A stretch of 64,000 bases of DNA, taken from Dryomyza anilis (lineage: Eukaryota; Arthropoda; Insecta; Diptera; Dryomyzidae). A model generated the notes under the pieces. It ran no database searches. It was not told where the DNA came from and worked only from the letters and a program-made list of their open reading frames with translations. Every line of letters begins with the position of its first letter. Position 1 is the stretch's first letter. Position numbers and translations under genes: made by a program. Location: positions 42,516,291-42,580,290 of the forward strand of contig OX638132.1 in the NCBI GenBank assembly GCA_951804985.1, read 5' to 3'. This document shows, piece after piece, positions 1 through 11,449 of the stretch.

Positions 1-12
1 CGCCCATCTCTA
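1..12. mobile_element. Terminus of an hAT-type MITE (cut by window edge)
   Basis: The first 12 bases are the end of the hAT-type MITE that is complete at 11,450-12,214 and elsewhere. They are followed at 13-20 by gttcaaac, the same 8-base flank seen at 18,030-18,037. Only the tip is visible here; identification rests on the matching complete copies. Confidence 0.7.
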
Positions 13-2034
13 GTTCAAACGATGGCGTAGGTTGAAAATGCATTTTCTGTGTGTTTTGAAACATAGTTATTACCAAGTAAACTGCCAAGAAATAGTATAT
101 TCAAATGCAATTAAAATTTTATGTTTATATTGTAACATATTTATGATTAGTTTGACAGATTCTGCTGGGGAATATATAAAATGTTTACACATATTGATAT
201 GTTATTACAATCTGAAAAATAATTTAATTACACTTTATTCGTAATACATGTATGATGATTTCGTATTATTTTGTAATTACATTCAAACATATTCAAACAA
301 TTCTTTTCTAGCCGTGTATAGTTGAACTTTGTTTTTTTTTTAATTCACATCTTTTATTTACACTTAATAATTTTATTTTCAAATATTGTTCCTATTTTGA
401 GTTTAGTGAATTACGAATGAATTGGATATTTCACAAACAGCCACTATCTGGTATTAACAGTAATTGGCGGTACTTAAACAAATTCTTCCACCAAAAAGAA
501 CTTTTGAATTATATGAAAAGTATTAATGTGAGTATTACTGGGTGCTAAAAGTAGGCGGCGTTATTTTTTTATTTTGATATCGTAATGCCAAACATACGAA
601 TAATCAAAATAATGCTATTATTTTTAAATTCGTTCTCACCCAGTAACAATCACGAATAACTAAATACATTTAATTCAAAGAACCTTTTATTGACGTTGGG
701 TGTGTTAAATAGCGGAAATATCAAACATACATAGATTAATATCTGATGAAAAATATATATTTCTACAGAAACATTCATTCAAATTCATGTAAATCCGCGT
801 TTAAAGCAATTTATTTTTGAATATCGTATAATAATATTTCAATCTGAACATAATAATTATATTCAATTATAAAGTAATTAGATTTTAATCCTAATATTTG
901 TATGGTGATTTCGAATTACGTTATAATTACATTCAAACATATTCAAACAAATCTTTTCTATCCGTGTACAGTAACTGAATGCAAAATGTTGAATTTAAAC
1001 GATATTTTTGAATTTATTAAGAGGTAGAACCAATAAACATTTTTTATAGAAAACATGAAACACGTGTACAATATTTTCCGAGATAGAACATAAGTGCGAA
1101 GTTTCAACGAAGTCAAAAATAGAAAATCTCAAAAGTGCCCGGTTTGACGTGGAATGGCCGTTAAGCAGATAGTTACGAGATGTTTGCCACAACAACACTG
1201 AAAATTGAGATATTTACAGTTAACTGATGGCAAGCATCCTGAGTTCTTGGACATTTGCAGCAAAACTGTTGTTATTTTGAAATTTGACTACTATGAAAAA
1301 GGAAAATGTCGTAATTTTTTCTTAAGCTTGATTTATCCACAACATTTAGGAAAATTAAATGGTGTAAAAAAGTGTCAAATCAAATATTACATTTTACGTT
1401 TTACGGGTATTTTATCTATCCGGGCATTACCCGGCCTTTCGAGCGACCGGGTACCCGAGCTACTCGAAAATAATCTTATGAAATCGAGAGCTCTGATATT
1501 TTCTAAAGTTTTTGAGTTATTACGTACACGGAGGAAAAAGAGTTCTAAAATCCAGAACGAATCAAGAAGTATGATATACAGCTAAACTTAAATTCTTACT
1601 TTCACGAAAAGGTTTTACTTAGTTGTCAAAAAAGTAACTAAATAGAATTATTCTTGAATTCAGTTATTAATTTCGTAGGTATCAAAAAAAGTAAATAAGT
1701 AGAATTATTCTTGAATTCACTTATTAATTTCTTAGGTATCAAAAATGTAATTTTGTTTTCGTCCCAAAATTGAATGAACACGTGTTCATATAGTTGTTGT
1801 TTTTTCTATCTTGCTTTGTCGCTATTATGTTTTGTTTGGCGTTGTCCGTTTGTCAGCACACCTGTCTGTTCGCGTGTCTGTCTGTCTATATATTGAAGGT
1901 AACTAAATGCAATTATTTCGAAGCTAATATATAAAAAAATATTTAATGTTTATTTAGAATTTTATTAACTATATGTATTTTTGTATATTAAATGACTTGT
2001 TTGAATACTTAATTTAATTGAATTGTTTATTTTA
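13..2034 (+). repeat. Left arm of inverted repeat, copy A
   Basis: Reverse complement of the right arm (7,980-11,449) once two insertions in that arm are removed. It contains a 76-bp direct repeat (245-320 and 895-970, both ending in a cttttcta-ccgtgta motif) and a 112-bp mini-palindrome with ends ttactgggtg/cacccagtaa (535-646). A motif at about 1,155-1,175 (tttgacgtggaatggcc) is shared with the foldback element at 57.8 kb. A 126-codon open frame at 1,205-1,585 is judged fortuitous. This arm preserves the empty sites of the Helentron-like insert (T-run 1,005-1,009) and the TTA MITE (1,989-1,991). No recognisable protein is encoded. Confidence 0.85.
535..646. repeat. 112-bp mini inverted-repeat element in arm
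   Basis: Starts ttactgggtg and ends cacccagtaa, a perfect 10-bp terminal inverted repeat. The interior is AT-rich with a GC-rich patch (aggcggcg). It recurs in every arm (for example 18,552-18,663 and, inverted, near 10.8-10.9 kb and 28.9-29.0 kb). It could be a tiny MITE or just a palindrome; no clear target duplication is seen. Confidence 0.45.
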
Positions 2035-2055
2035 CTTGTATTATTATTTAATCCA

Positions 2056-3916
2056 TAGCCCTATTCTGGCATTGTGAGGGCTCACAAGTCACATCGCAAT
2101 GGGAGCCGTTTTTCTTGTTAGAATAATTGTGATCAAAGTCTCAAATTTGTCTTCTGGCAAAAATCTAACAAAAACAAAAAAAACTCTCAGCTAATACCCC
2201 ACACTGTGGGGAAGAGAGTTTTATGTCATATTTGATGTTTAATTTTTTATTAATTGAAAATAAATGTAAATAAACAACATAAAAACATTAGTATTTCTGT
2301 TTGTTTGCCGTTTTTAAAACAAATAAGCATTAAAAATTGCATTTTAATAATTTAAATGGTGCCAATATATGGCCCAAGTTTTTAAAAGTTCATTATAAGT
2401 GATATGTTAAGTGTTTGGTGTGTTGAAGTGAAAAAGCAGCATCTTCGCAAAGAGGAAAGGGGCCTTCAATTTTTGACCGCAGTTTGTGCTTTTTGGCGGC
2501 AGATTTGATATTTTGTGGTTATCCGTTTAACTAACTTTCATTAATTAATACCTAAACTAGTTCGTATTAAAAAAATAAGAATTTCAGATGTTATTTATAC
2601 GTTGTGATCTGCTACTTTGAGCCTCACAATGTTCCCAATTATTGTGACCCTCTCAGCATCTCAACTTTTTGCCAGAATTCGAAAACATATCAATTTGAGA
2701 TTCACCCCAGTTTTTGGGAGGTTTTTGACGTTGTGAGAATTTGTGATGCTCATCAGAATAGGGCTATTAATCTATGAATATTATTATGAAACCGTTTACT
2801 TACCTTATACACTTTCTACTCATCTGCTGCATCTACTATTGGTTTTGTATAAACATTCCGCACGTTACCCATAAGCATTGTATAGTGTATTTAGATAACA
2901 ATGGAATGAAATCAACTTGGTATTTATGCGAAATGTAATCCCAATTTATGCTTACGAACTGAAACTATAGCAATATTCGTAGGAAAATTCGTTTTATAAC
3001 TTTAACATTCATACATACACAGAGACTTGCTTGTCGGCTGTGCTTTGTTTTTCTATTCGTGAAAACACACACATGCAAACATTGTATATCATTCCGTTTT
3101 ATGATATCTAAGAAAAAATATCTGCAATCTAGACAAATTGTACTTAGTTACATTTTTGATACCTAAGAACATAATGTCTGAATGTCTATCAAATTTTTTT
3201 CAACATACAGACATGCAAACTAACGAACAGATGGCGACCTCGCAACACAAAGCATACGAACTAATATTAAAGAGAAAGAAAAATTGATGAAAACAACAAC
3301 AGATACATGAACACGTGTTCCTTTCGAGAAGAATACAGCAACAATTTTGCGTGTTCTTTTTAGTTTTTAATAATCATAATAATTTGGGAATATATACATT
3401 TTACAGGTAGATATAACGGTTTTATTGCAAGTCCTTTTAAAAAATTTATATTTTCTGAAATAATGTTCTCCTGCACATATACTTCGACGGGCAAAAAAAG
3501 GTTAGGTTAAAAAATGTTTATAACTAGTTTATCTTTAAAATTACATACTTTTGAATTGCACAAATGCAGAAAAGTTTTCAAAGCCATGCAATTTCATGGT
3601 ATGCATATATTGGCACCATTTAAGTTATTAAAATGCAATTTTTAATGCTTATTTGTTTTAAAAACGGCATACAAACCGAAATCCTAATGTTTTTATGTTG
3701 TTTATTTACATTTATTTTCAATTAATAAAAAATTAAACATCAAATATGACATAAAACTCTCTTCCCCACAGTGTGGGGTATTAGCTGAGAGTTTTTTTTT
3801 TTGTTAGATTTTTGCCAGAAGACAAATTTGAGACTTTGATCACAATTATTCTAACAAGAAAAACGGCTCCCATTGCGATGTGACTTGTGAGCCCTCACAA
3901 TGCCAGAATAGGGCTA
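2056..3916. mobile_element. Nested TIR element (non-autonomous), copy A
   Basis: Long inverted terminal repeats of about 310 bp: 2,056-2,370 pairs with 3,606-3,916. The ends read tagccctattctggc and gccagaatagggcta. Each arm contains a short GC-rich palindrome (ccccacactgtgggg). A third copy of the terminus, cagaatagggcta, lies inside at 2,754-2,766, so the unit may be a 0.7-kb element with a second element joined to it. The interior has no coding sequence. Inference: a MITE/foldback DNA transposon derivative, superfamily not assigned. Confidence 0.7.
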
Positions 3917-4297
3917 TAGATTAAATAATAATAAACCATAAATGGTTTCGTTTCTTTGTCGGTGACGGTTGTTTTTGTTTTAGCGCATGCATTTGTGATT
4001 AGAACAGTGTTATTTAAAAATTAAAACAAATTAATATAAATTTTATAAAGTGTAGTGTACATTGTTTTACATTATTGTCTAACCAATAGTTAATGTGCAA
4101 TTATTCAACTAATTGCACACATTTTTTTTGTAATAATTGCATAAAATAATTCTGTTGCATGTAAATTGTTATTGTTAGTTTATTTGTGTTTTCCAATTCT
4201 TCTTTGTGCTATATTTGTTTACACTAAACCCTTGCGTACCTTTTAATTTTTTTTACCACTAAATTCTTAACTTTGTGTTTTTCGATAGTTTTATACT

Positions 4298-5143
4298 ATG
4301 GATTTCTTATCAGTTGAAAACTTCGCTGCCTGCTCACTGAGGGACAAATGTAAAAGTCAGAACATTTTAAACTCAATGTTTTCCTGTTCTGGTCCCTGTG
4401 GTCAATTGTATCACGCTTCATGTGCTAATATTTCTATTGGATGCACTGAATTTTTATGTTCAGTGCATTCAGGTTTACAGTGGTACTGTCCTACTTGTAG
4501 ACCCCTTTCTCCATCTGTTTTTTTTGTTAAAATTAAAAACTTTGGTGAAAAACTTAGTATTTTAAATTCAAACTACAGTGAAATATTAAATTCGTTAAAC
4601 GAATTTAGCTCAATAGTAGAAATCAGTGATACCTCAAATAAGCCAGACTGTGTTGAAGATAATACAGCTATTATTAATGAATCAGTCTCTGATAATGAAC
4701 CTTCAACTAAAAAAGTTGAAAAAAAACGCAAACGAAAATATAATAATATATGTTTAAGTCCTCCTAAGGCTAAACGTAGTTCCCAAACAACTTCTGTTAC
4801 CCCTTCTGTTCCTTCTATTAGTCTATCACTAATAGCAGTTACACTGCCCAAAACAACCACAAGTAGTAAGACACCAGTTAGTTCAACGTTAAAGGCAATC
4901 CCAAAATTAAAAAGAATTTTTTTATCTCGGTTGATGCCTGACACAACAACGGAGAATGTTTCCAATTTTATAAAAATGAATAAACTCGTGCCAACTGACA
5001 CTTACATTTCTTGTAAAAAAATCGGAAACAGACCAACACATGCATCTTTTACTTTGTCAATTGCGGAAGAACATGCTGCGGCCGTTATCAGTTCAAATCT
5101 GCACCCAGAAAAAAATCATGGTAAATTGATAGTATTTCAATAG
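4298..5143 (+). CDS. LINE ORF1 protein with PHD-like zinc finger (copy A)
   Basis: 281-aa open frame. Residues 12-67 form a PHD-like C4HC3 zinc finger (C12, C18, C30, C34, H39, C42, C64, C67, with W62 before the last pair). Residues about 85-150 are polar and Ser/Asn-rich and include a basic stretch (KKVEKKRKRK) that could be a nuclear localisation signal. Residues about 205-281 (FLSRLMPDTT onward) look like the RRM-like C-terminal domain of LINE ORF1 proteins. Known role of the family: RNA-binding coat protein of the retrotransposition RNP, with PHD ORF1s found in CR1/L2-type LINEs. Start is the first in-frame ATG. It differs from copy B at four residues. The frame is intact although ORF2 is dead. 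Confidence 0.85.
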   Translation: MDFLSVENFAACSLRDKCKSQNILNSMFSCSGPCGQLYHASCANISIGCTEFLCSVHSGLQWYCPTCRPLSPSVFFVKIKNFGEKLSILNSNYSEILNSLNEFSSIVEISDTSNKPDCVEDNTAIINESVSDNEPSTKKVEKKRKRKYNNICLSPPKAKRSSQTTSVTPSVPSISLSLIAVTLPKTTTSSKTPVSSTLKAIPKLKRIFLSRLMPDTTTENVSNFIKMNKLVPTDTYISCKKIGNRPTHASFTLSIAEEHAAAVISSNLHPEKNHGKLIVFQ

Positions 5144-5987
5144 AAAAACAATAATTTATACCATTAATTCATTAATTCATTATACCATTTGTTCAGTAAT
5201 ATTGAAACTGTTAATACAATGTGTGGTTATACCATATATTTTATAATGTGATATTTTAATTGCAATAAGAAAGACCTATACAAATTTAATGATACGTATT
5301 ATTAATTTTATGGTCGAATTACATTTTCCTAATAATTTATTAAAACAAAAATGTATTTCAGTTAATTTATTGTATATATTATTTTATTTAAATGTCGAAA
5401 TTGATGTTCACTTTTACAACATACACATAAAAAGACACTTTTTGCTGCAAAAGGTTATAACACATTTAATGTTTGCTTTGGTTTCCAATAATTGATTGTA
5501 GTACTTGAGTCTGCAGTTGTTTTTGAGTTTGAGTAATAGAAGTTCGATGTATTATTTAAGTTCTGTAATAAATAAAAAAATATATAAATATAATTTATTT
5601 ACATTAAATACATTGAGTCCTTACCAATGACGGGTTTAATAATGTGGATTATTCCCAAAAAATACATGCGACCATTTTGAGCAAACACGTAGAATGACGT
5701 ACGAAACGAACATGTTTGTATTCGTTTTATGTTTTTTTACACCACGTTTATTATTATAGGAGGAATTTATGGTACTGAATTTTTCAAATACTATTGAATT
5801 AATTAGAAAACTTTTGATTTAAAAAGAAAAAACTATTAATACATGTATCATAAGATCAATGGTCGTACCATAAAGTACTTAATGGTACATTTTCTTCTGA
5901 GTGTGTGGACTGATAACATCCTTGTTTCCGAATTCAAAACCAAAAGAAACAATAGACCAACTAAAACAGTCCACCAAAATCCAAAAA

Positions 5988-7860
5988 ACTTAAGCGTATC
6001 TCCCTTTACTACCAAAACGTAAGGTGATTGCGTTCAAAGACTCGGGATCTCTTTTTATCTACTCAGAATTTCGCGAACGATATCATCGCGTTAACTGAAA
6101 CATGGCTAAATAAGAGCTTTTCAAATGTTGAATTATTTGATAATTCATTCAATGTTTTTAGAAAAGATAGATTTGACATCGAAAAATCTCCAGCCGGTGG
6201 TGGAATATTAATAGCAATAAAGAACAATTTAATAAGTTCCTTATTAGAAATTCCAATTGCTGCTTAAATAGAGCTTAATTGTGTTAGGATTGTACTTCAC
6301 AATTCCTGTGTATATGTCTTAAACGCTTACATTCCTCCGAAAAGTAGCGTAGAAGTCTATGGGACCTTATCTAAGTCCATAGATTTTGTATTGGAAATGC
6401 TTAATAGTTCTGATGATATCATACTTTTAAGTGATTTTAATTTACCAGATTTAATATGGAATAACTCTGACGACGACACATATTTCTGTGCGTCTAACTC
6501 TAAATCTCGACAAGAACAGATTTTTGTTGACACTATATCATCTGACTTACAACAAGTAAGTTGTATTACAAATTGTCTGGAACGACAACTTGACTTAGTA
6601 TTTACTACAGATAGTAACAATGTTGTAGTTACAAATTCGACGAATGTTCTAATGGACATTGATGCATATCATCCGCCTCTAACAATATTTTATCAATCTG
6701 ATAGAGCGAATATCATTAATAGTAAATCTGGAGACAAGGCTTATGAATTTAATTTTAAAAAAGCCAATTTTTCATTGTTAAATGAATTGTTGTCTGCTAA
6801 AATTGATTTAATATCAGACTATATTAATGATAATGAACTTGATGTTGCCATAAACTATTTTTACCATGAACTTTTTTCCTGCATAGCACTATCTGTACCA
6901 TATAGCCTTAAGTTCACTAAGATCTCATCGTATCCCTGGTACACTAAGGAATTGAAGATGCTACGTAACTCTAGGAATAGAGCATGGAATAGATATGTCA
7001 GCAGTCAAGACCCAAGTGACCTAGAAACATACAACAAATTGTTTCTGGAATTCCAGTCTATATCTAAAATTCTTTACACTGAGTATTTTTGCCGATGATA
7101 TGAAAATATATAAATCAATAAATGACGATAAGGACGTTCATATACTTCAGTCCGACTTAAAATCATTTGAAACGTGGTGTTGTAAGAATAACTTGATTCT
7201 TAATCCAGAAAAGTGTCAAGCCATGACATTTTCTCGCAAAAGAAATAAACTAGAATACAAGATCTTGGTGTGTTTGTCGATACAAATTTATCGTTTAATT
7301 TACATATTGAAAATATATGTAAAAAAGCCTCATCATTACTTGGTTTTATCAAACGATGGGCTAAAGAATTTAATAGTCCCCTTACAACTTTGACTCTATA
7401 TTGCACTCTGGTTCGTTCACAATTAGAATATGCAAGTCAAGTATGGTCTCCTTTCTACAAGGTACATAACGACCGAATCGAAAGGACACAGAAAAACTTC
7501 GTACGTTTCGCTCTCAAGGGTTTAAATTGGATGGATAACTTACATCTTCCTCCATACGTAGATCGTCTGAAACTACTAAATTTAAAGACTCTTGACGAGC
7601 GCAGACAGATTGCCGATATCATTTACATACATCAATTAATAACCGGTAGACTTGATTCACCCGAGCTTCTTAACTATATTAGTTTTAACCATAATCGTAG
7701 AAGTAGCAGACATCGTGATGTTCTTTTTTATGTACCTTATAGTAGAACTAATTATGTAGCTGCTTCACCCTTCAATCGAATGTGTAATTTAGTTAATAAT
7801 TGTCCACAGTATAATATAAATCTGTCAAAAAATCAACGCAAATGTAGATTTAAACTATAA
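5988..7860 (+). pseudogene. LINE ORF2 (endonuclease-RT) remnant, copy A
   Basis: The endonuclease begins with LKRISLYYQNVR, followed by an in-frame TGA where a Gly codon is expected. It continues with the catalytic motif ALTETWL, a stop near 6,265, LLSDFNLP (the usual GDFN has Ser for Gly here) and AYHPPL. The reading then passes directly from a pre-RT segment (ending about 7,080) to IFADDMKIY at 7,087, so the RT finger and most of the palm, including motifs before FADD, are deleted. A frameshift near 7,265 separates this from the thumb and C-terminal part (7,270-7,860). It cannot make an active enzyme. Copy B carries the same breaks. Confidence 0.88.
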
Positions 7861-8024
7861 TGTAACAAATGCATGTGTTGTTCACGAGCCCAAATAATTT
7901 AGTGGGTAAATATTTTCCAGCATTATGCTGTGAAAGTGCAAGCTAGCTGTATTAGCTAAAACTCGATTATTATTATTATAAAATAAACAATTCAATTAAA
8001 TTAAGTATTCAAACAAGTCATTTA

Positions 8025-8751
8025 CAGCCAGATATTGTATCTCGATAATTGACGAAAGTAGTCACGCACGCCCGTGTCACTGACTTTTTGTATTTTGTAA
8101 AGCCCAAAACGTCTGACGTCACACGGTTTGCGCTGACGTAAAGAAATAATTTGTATTTCATAAAACTCAATCGCACGAATATTGTGTCAAATTAGACGGC
8201 AGTTTTTTGGCTCCGTTTTCTAAAATGTTCACAAAAAAAAGCACTAATTGCACCTAAAAAGGATGCAGAACAATTTCAAATAATTTTTGAATACACTACA
8301 GATTTCTTTTCATCCAAAAAATAAGTTTACAAAGCAAATTAGAAAAAATTGCAAAAATGAAGAAAATCACACAAACAAATATTTGACATTTTTCTCAGTA
8401 CAGCTGTTTTTTGTTTACTGAAAATCTATGTTTTTCTATTTTCTAAACCCAAATCATTGCATAATTATGAATGGTTTGCGTATTTGCTAAAATAATATAG
8501 ATTTTAGTAATGCCAGATTCAAAAATTTGGTAATTTTGACTAAATTTTTATTTATTTTGGAACAAGTTTGATTGTTGGTAACGCTTCATGTTTGGATGTT
8601 TACAGCGGTTTCATAGAACGGAAGAGGGAACAAAGTCAACGTAAGAGCCAACGGGCGGAATGCGTGAAGATATGAAATACAACTTTTCAGACGATGTGAG
8701 AGTACTCACATGTGAGAGGACTCAGTCACATCGAGATACAATATCTGACTG
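8025..8751. mobile_element. PIF/Harbinger-like MITE, copy A
   Basis: 727 bp with 22-bp TIRs beginning CAGCCAGATATTGT (one mismatch in this copy), flanked by TTA at 8,022-8,024 and 8,752-8,754. The left arm has the uninterrupted site with a single copy (TAA at 1,989-1,991 on the opposite strand), which proves insertion with a 3-bp duplication. A TTA/TAA target is the hallmark of PIF/Harbinger transposases. No transposase is encoded. The interior is AT-rich with a GC-richer patch (about 8,060-8,120). Confidence 0.85.
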
Positions 8752-9724
8752 TTAATATACAAAAATACATATAGGTAATAAAATTCTAAATAAACAATAA
8801 ATATTTTTTTTATGTTAGCTTCGAAATAATTGCATTTAGTTACCTTCAATATATCGACAGACAGACACGCGAACAAACAGATGTGCTGACAAGCGGACAA
8901 CGCCAAACAAAACATAATAGCGACAAAGCAAGATAGAAAAAACAACAACTATATGAACACGTGTTCATTCAATTGTGGGACGAAACCAAAATTACATTTT
9001 TGATACCTAAGAAATTAATAACTGAATTCAAGAATAATTCTACTTATTTACTTTTTTTGATACCTACGAAATTAATAACTGAATTTAAGAATAATTCTAC
9101 TTAGTTACTTTTTTGACAACTAAGTAAAACATTTTCGTGAAATTAAGAATTTAAGTTTAGCTGTATATCATACTTCTTGATTCCTTCTGGATTTTAGAAC
9201 TCTTTTTCCTCCGTGTACGTAATAACTCAAAAACTTTAGAAAATATCAGAGCTCTCGATTTCATAAGATTATTTTCGAGTAGCTCGGGTACCCGGTCGCT
9301 CGAAAGGCCGGGTAATGCCCGGATAGATAAAATACCCGTTAAACGTAAAATGTAATATTTGATTTTACACTTTTTTACACCATTTAATTTTCCTAATTGT
9401 TGTGGATAAATCAAGCTTAAGAAAAAATTACGACATTTTCTTTTTTCATAGTAGTCAAATTTCAAAATAACAACTGTTTTGCTGCAAATGTCCAAGAACT
9501 CAGGATGTTTGCTATCAGTTAACAGTTTTCTGTGTTGTTGTGGCAAACATCTCGTAACTATCTGCTTAACGGCCATTCCACGTCAAACCGGGCACTTTTG
9601 AGATTTTCTATTTTTGACTTCGTTGAAACTTTGCACTTATGTTCTATCTCGGAAAATATTGTACACGTGTTTCATGTTTTCTATAAAAAAAATGTTTATT
9701 GGTACTACCTCTTAATAAATTCAA

Positions 9725-10442
9725 CGAGTTGGGAAAGTTAGGTCACATGGGTAAGTTCGGTCACATGGGGCGGATTTTTATAGTCGGTCGGGCCCGACTA
9801 TGGAATACCCTACACCTTTGGTGGGGAAAGAAACCCTCAGAATATTATTCATATATCAGAAATTTACGTCTTATATCCCCATAAATTAAAAAATTATATA
9901 AAGAATAAAAAACTAAAAAAAAAAAAATTGAAAAATATAATTGGGCGGACCACGCCTATATTTAAAATTTTGAAAGGCTAATATTTCATAGATTTGATTT
10001 TAATAATTTACGGATCAATTTTCCACTATGAAAACCCGGGAAATAATGAAAAAAAAAAGTGGGCGGCTCACGCCCATTTTTGGACCACATAGTTTTAGGT
10101 GAATTATAACAATATGTTTTAAATTTTATAACTATACCTTGAATACTTTTCGAGTTATTAGTTCCGAAAGAGTTATATAAAAGTGACTTGTATGGGAGGT
10201 GGGCGTGTCCGTTGACCGATTTAGCTCATTTTCAAACTCAGTTCCTACTTTTGGCTCAAATATATTGAGACGAAATTTCATCGCATTCTGATCAGTATTT
10301 CTCAAGTTATTCTGTATTCGGACAGCAAGACAGCAAGACAGCTTTCAAGACATACTTTTCCATACCGGACACGCCTCCTAAGGGGCGTTACAATATATGC
10401 ACAAAGTTAATATACCCTGTACCTCATAGGTGTAGGGTATAC
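9725..10442 (-). mobile_element. Helentron-like (DINE-1-like) non-autonomous element, copy A
   Basis: Present in the right arm and absent from the left arm, where the empty site is a five-T run at 1,005-1,009. The filled site divides that run with no target duplication. On the minus strand the element starts near tataccctacac and ends ...cccaactcg. A strong hairpin, tagtcggtcgggcccgacta, lies near the latter end. A second copy of the family is at 17,195-17,879. Insertion into a T/A run without TSD plus a subterminal hairpin fits Helentron-derived elements; this assignment is inference. Confidence 0.6.
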
Positions 10443-11449
10443 AAATATCGTTTAAATTCAACATTTTGCATTCAGTTACTGTACACGGATAGAAAAGATT
10501 TGTTTGAATATGTTTGAATGTAATTATAACGTAATTCGAAATCACCATACAAATATTAGGATTAAAATCTAATTACATTATAATTGAATATAATTATTTT
10601 GTTCAGATTGAAATATTATTATACGATATTTAAAAATAAATTGCTTTAAACGCGGATTTACATGAATTTGAATGAATGTTTCTGTAGAAATATATATTTT
10701 TCATCAGATATTAATCTATGTATGTTTGATATTTCCGCTATTTAACACACCCAACGTCAATAAAAGGTTCTTTGAATTAAATGTATTTAGTTATTCGTGA
10801 TTGTTACTGGGTGAGAACGAATTTAAAAATAATAGCATTATTTTGATTATATGTATGTTTGGCATTACATATCATTGACATATCAAAATAAAAAAAATAA
10901 CGCCGCCTACTTTTAGCACCCAGTAATACTCACATTAATACTTTTCATATAGTACAAAAGTTCTTTTTGGTGGAAGAATTTGTTTAAGTACCGCCAATTA
11001 CTGTTAATACCAGATAGTGGCTGTTTGTGAAATATCCAATTCATTCGTAATTCACTAAACTCAAAATAAGAACAATATTTGGAAATAAAATTATTAAGTG
11101 TAAATAAAAGATGTGAATTAAAAAAAAAAACAAAGTTCAACTATACACGGATAGAAAAGATTTTTTTGAATATGTTTGAATGTAATTAAAAAATAATATG
11201 AAATCATCATACATGTATTACGAATGAAGTGTAATTAAATTATTTTTCAGATTGTAATAACATATTACTATGTGTAAACATTTTATATATTCCCCAGCAG
11301 AATCTGTCAAACTAATCATAAATATGTTACAATATAAACATAAAATTTTAATTGCATTTGAATATACTATTTCTTGGCAGTTTACTTGGTTATAACTATG
11401 TTTCAAAACACACAGAAAATGCATTTTCAACCTACGCCATCGTTTGAAC

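Larger units (their letters stand above)
3940..7979 (+). mobile_element. CR1/L2-type LINE, internally deleted, copy A
   Basis: A non-LTR retrotransposon with 5' leader, intact ORF1 (4,298-5,143), a long inter-ORF segment (5,144-5,930), a ruined ORF2 (5,988-7,860) and a 3' end with a short ATT-repeat tail (about 7,966-7,979) instead of poly(A). The PHD-type ORF1, the endonuclease opening YYQNVR and the FADD RT motif place it in the CR1/L2 (Jockey-superfamily) group. The inter-ORF segment contains tandem ttcatta units (5,163-5,180) and lacks about 59 bp present in copy B (23,801-23,858). The 5' boundary next to the TIR element is approximate. Confidence 0.85.
7980..11449 (-). repeat. Right arm of inverted repeat, copy A
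   Basis: Reverse complement of 13-2,034 interrupted by a 727-bp MITE (8,025-8,751) and a 718-bp Helentron-like insert (9,725-10,442). Otherwise the two arms differ by scattered substitutions. The minus-strand open frame at 9,157-9,576 is the counterpart of that in the left arm. Left and right arms differ more from each other than copy A differs from copy B, so arm formation is older than the block duplication. Confidence 0.85.

Noticed and set aside
1205..1585. 126-codon open frame in the left arms (also 19,225-19,605; mirrored frames at 9,157-9,576 and 27,246-27,665)
   Set aside because: It persists only because the arms are recent copies. Between left and right arms I count about five amino-acid-changing versus one silent difference, as expected without selection, and the protein shows no known motif.
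4573..5001. 142-codon antisense frame within LINE ORF1
   Set aside because: Shadow of ORF1 codon usage; no motif, no independent support.
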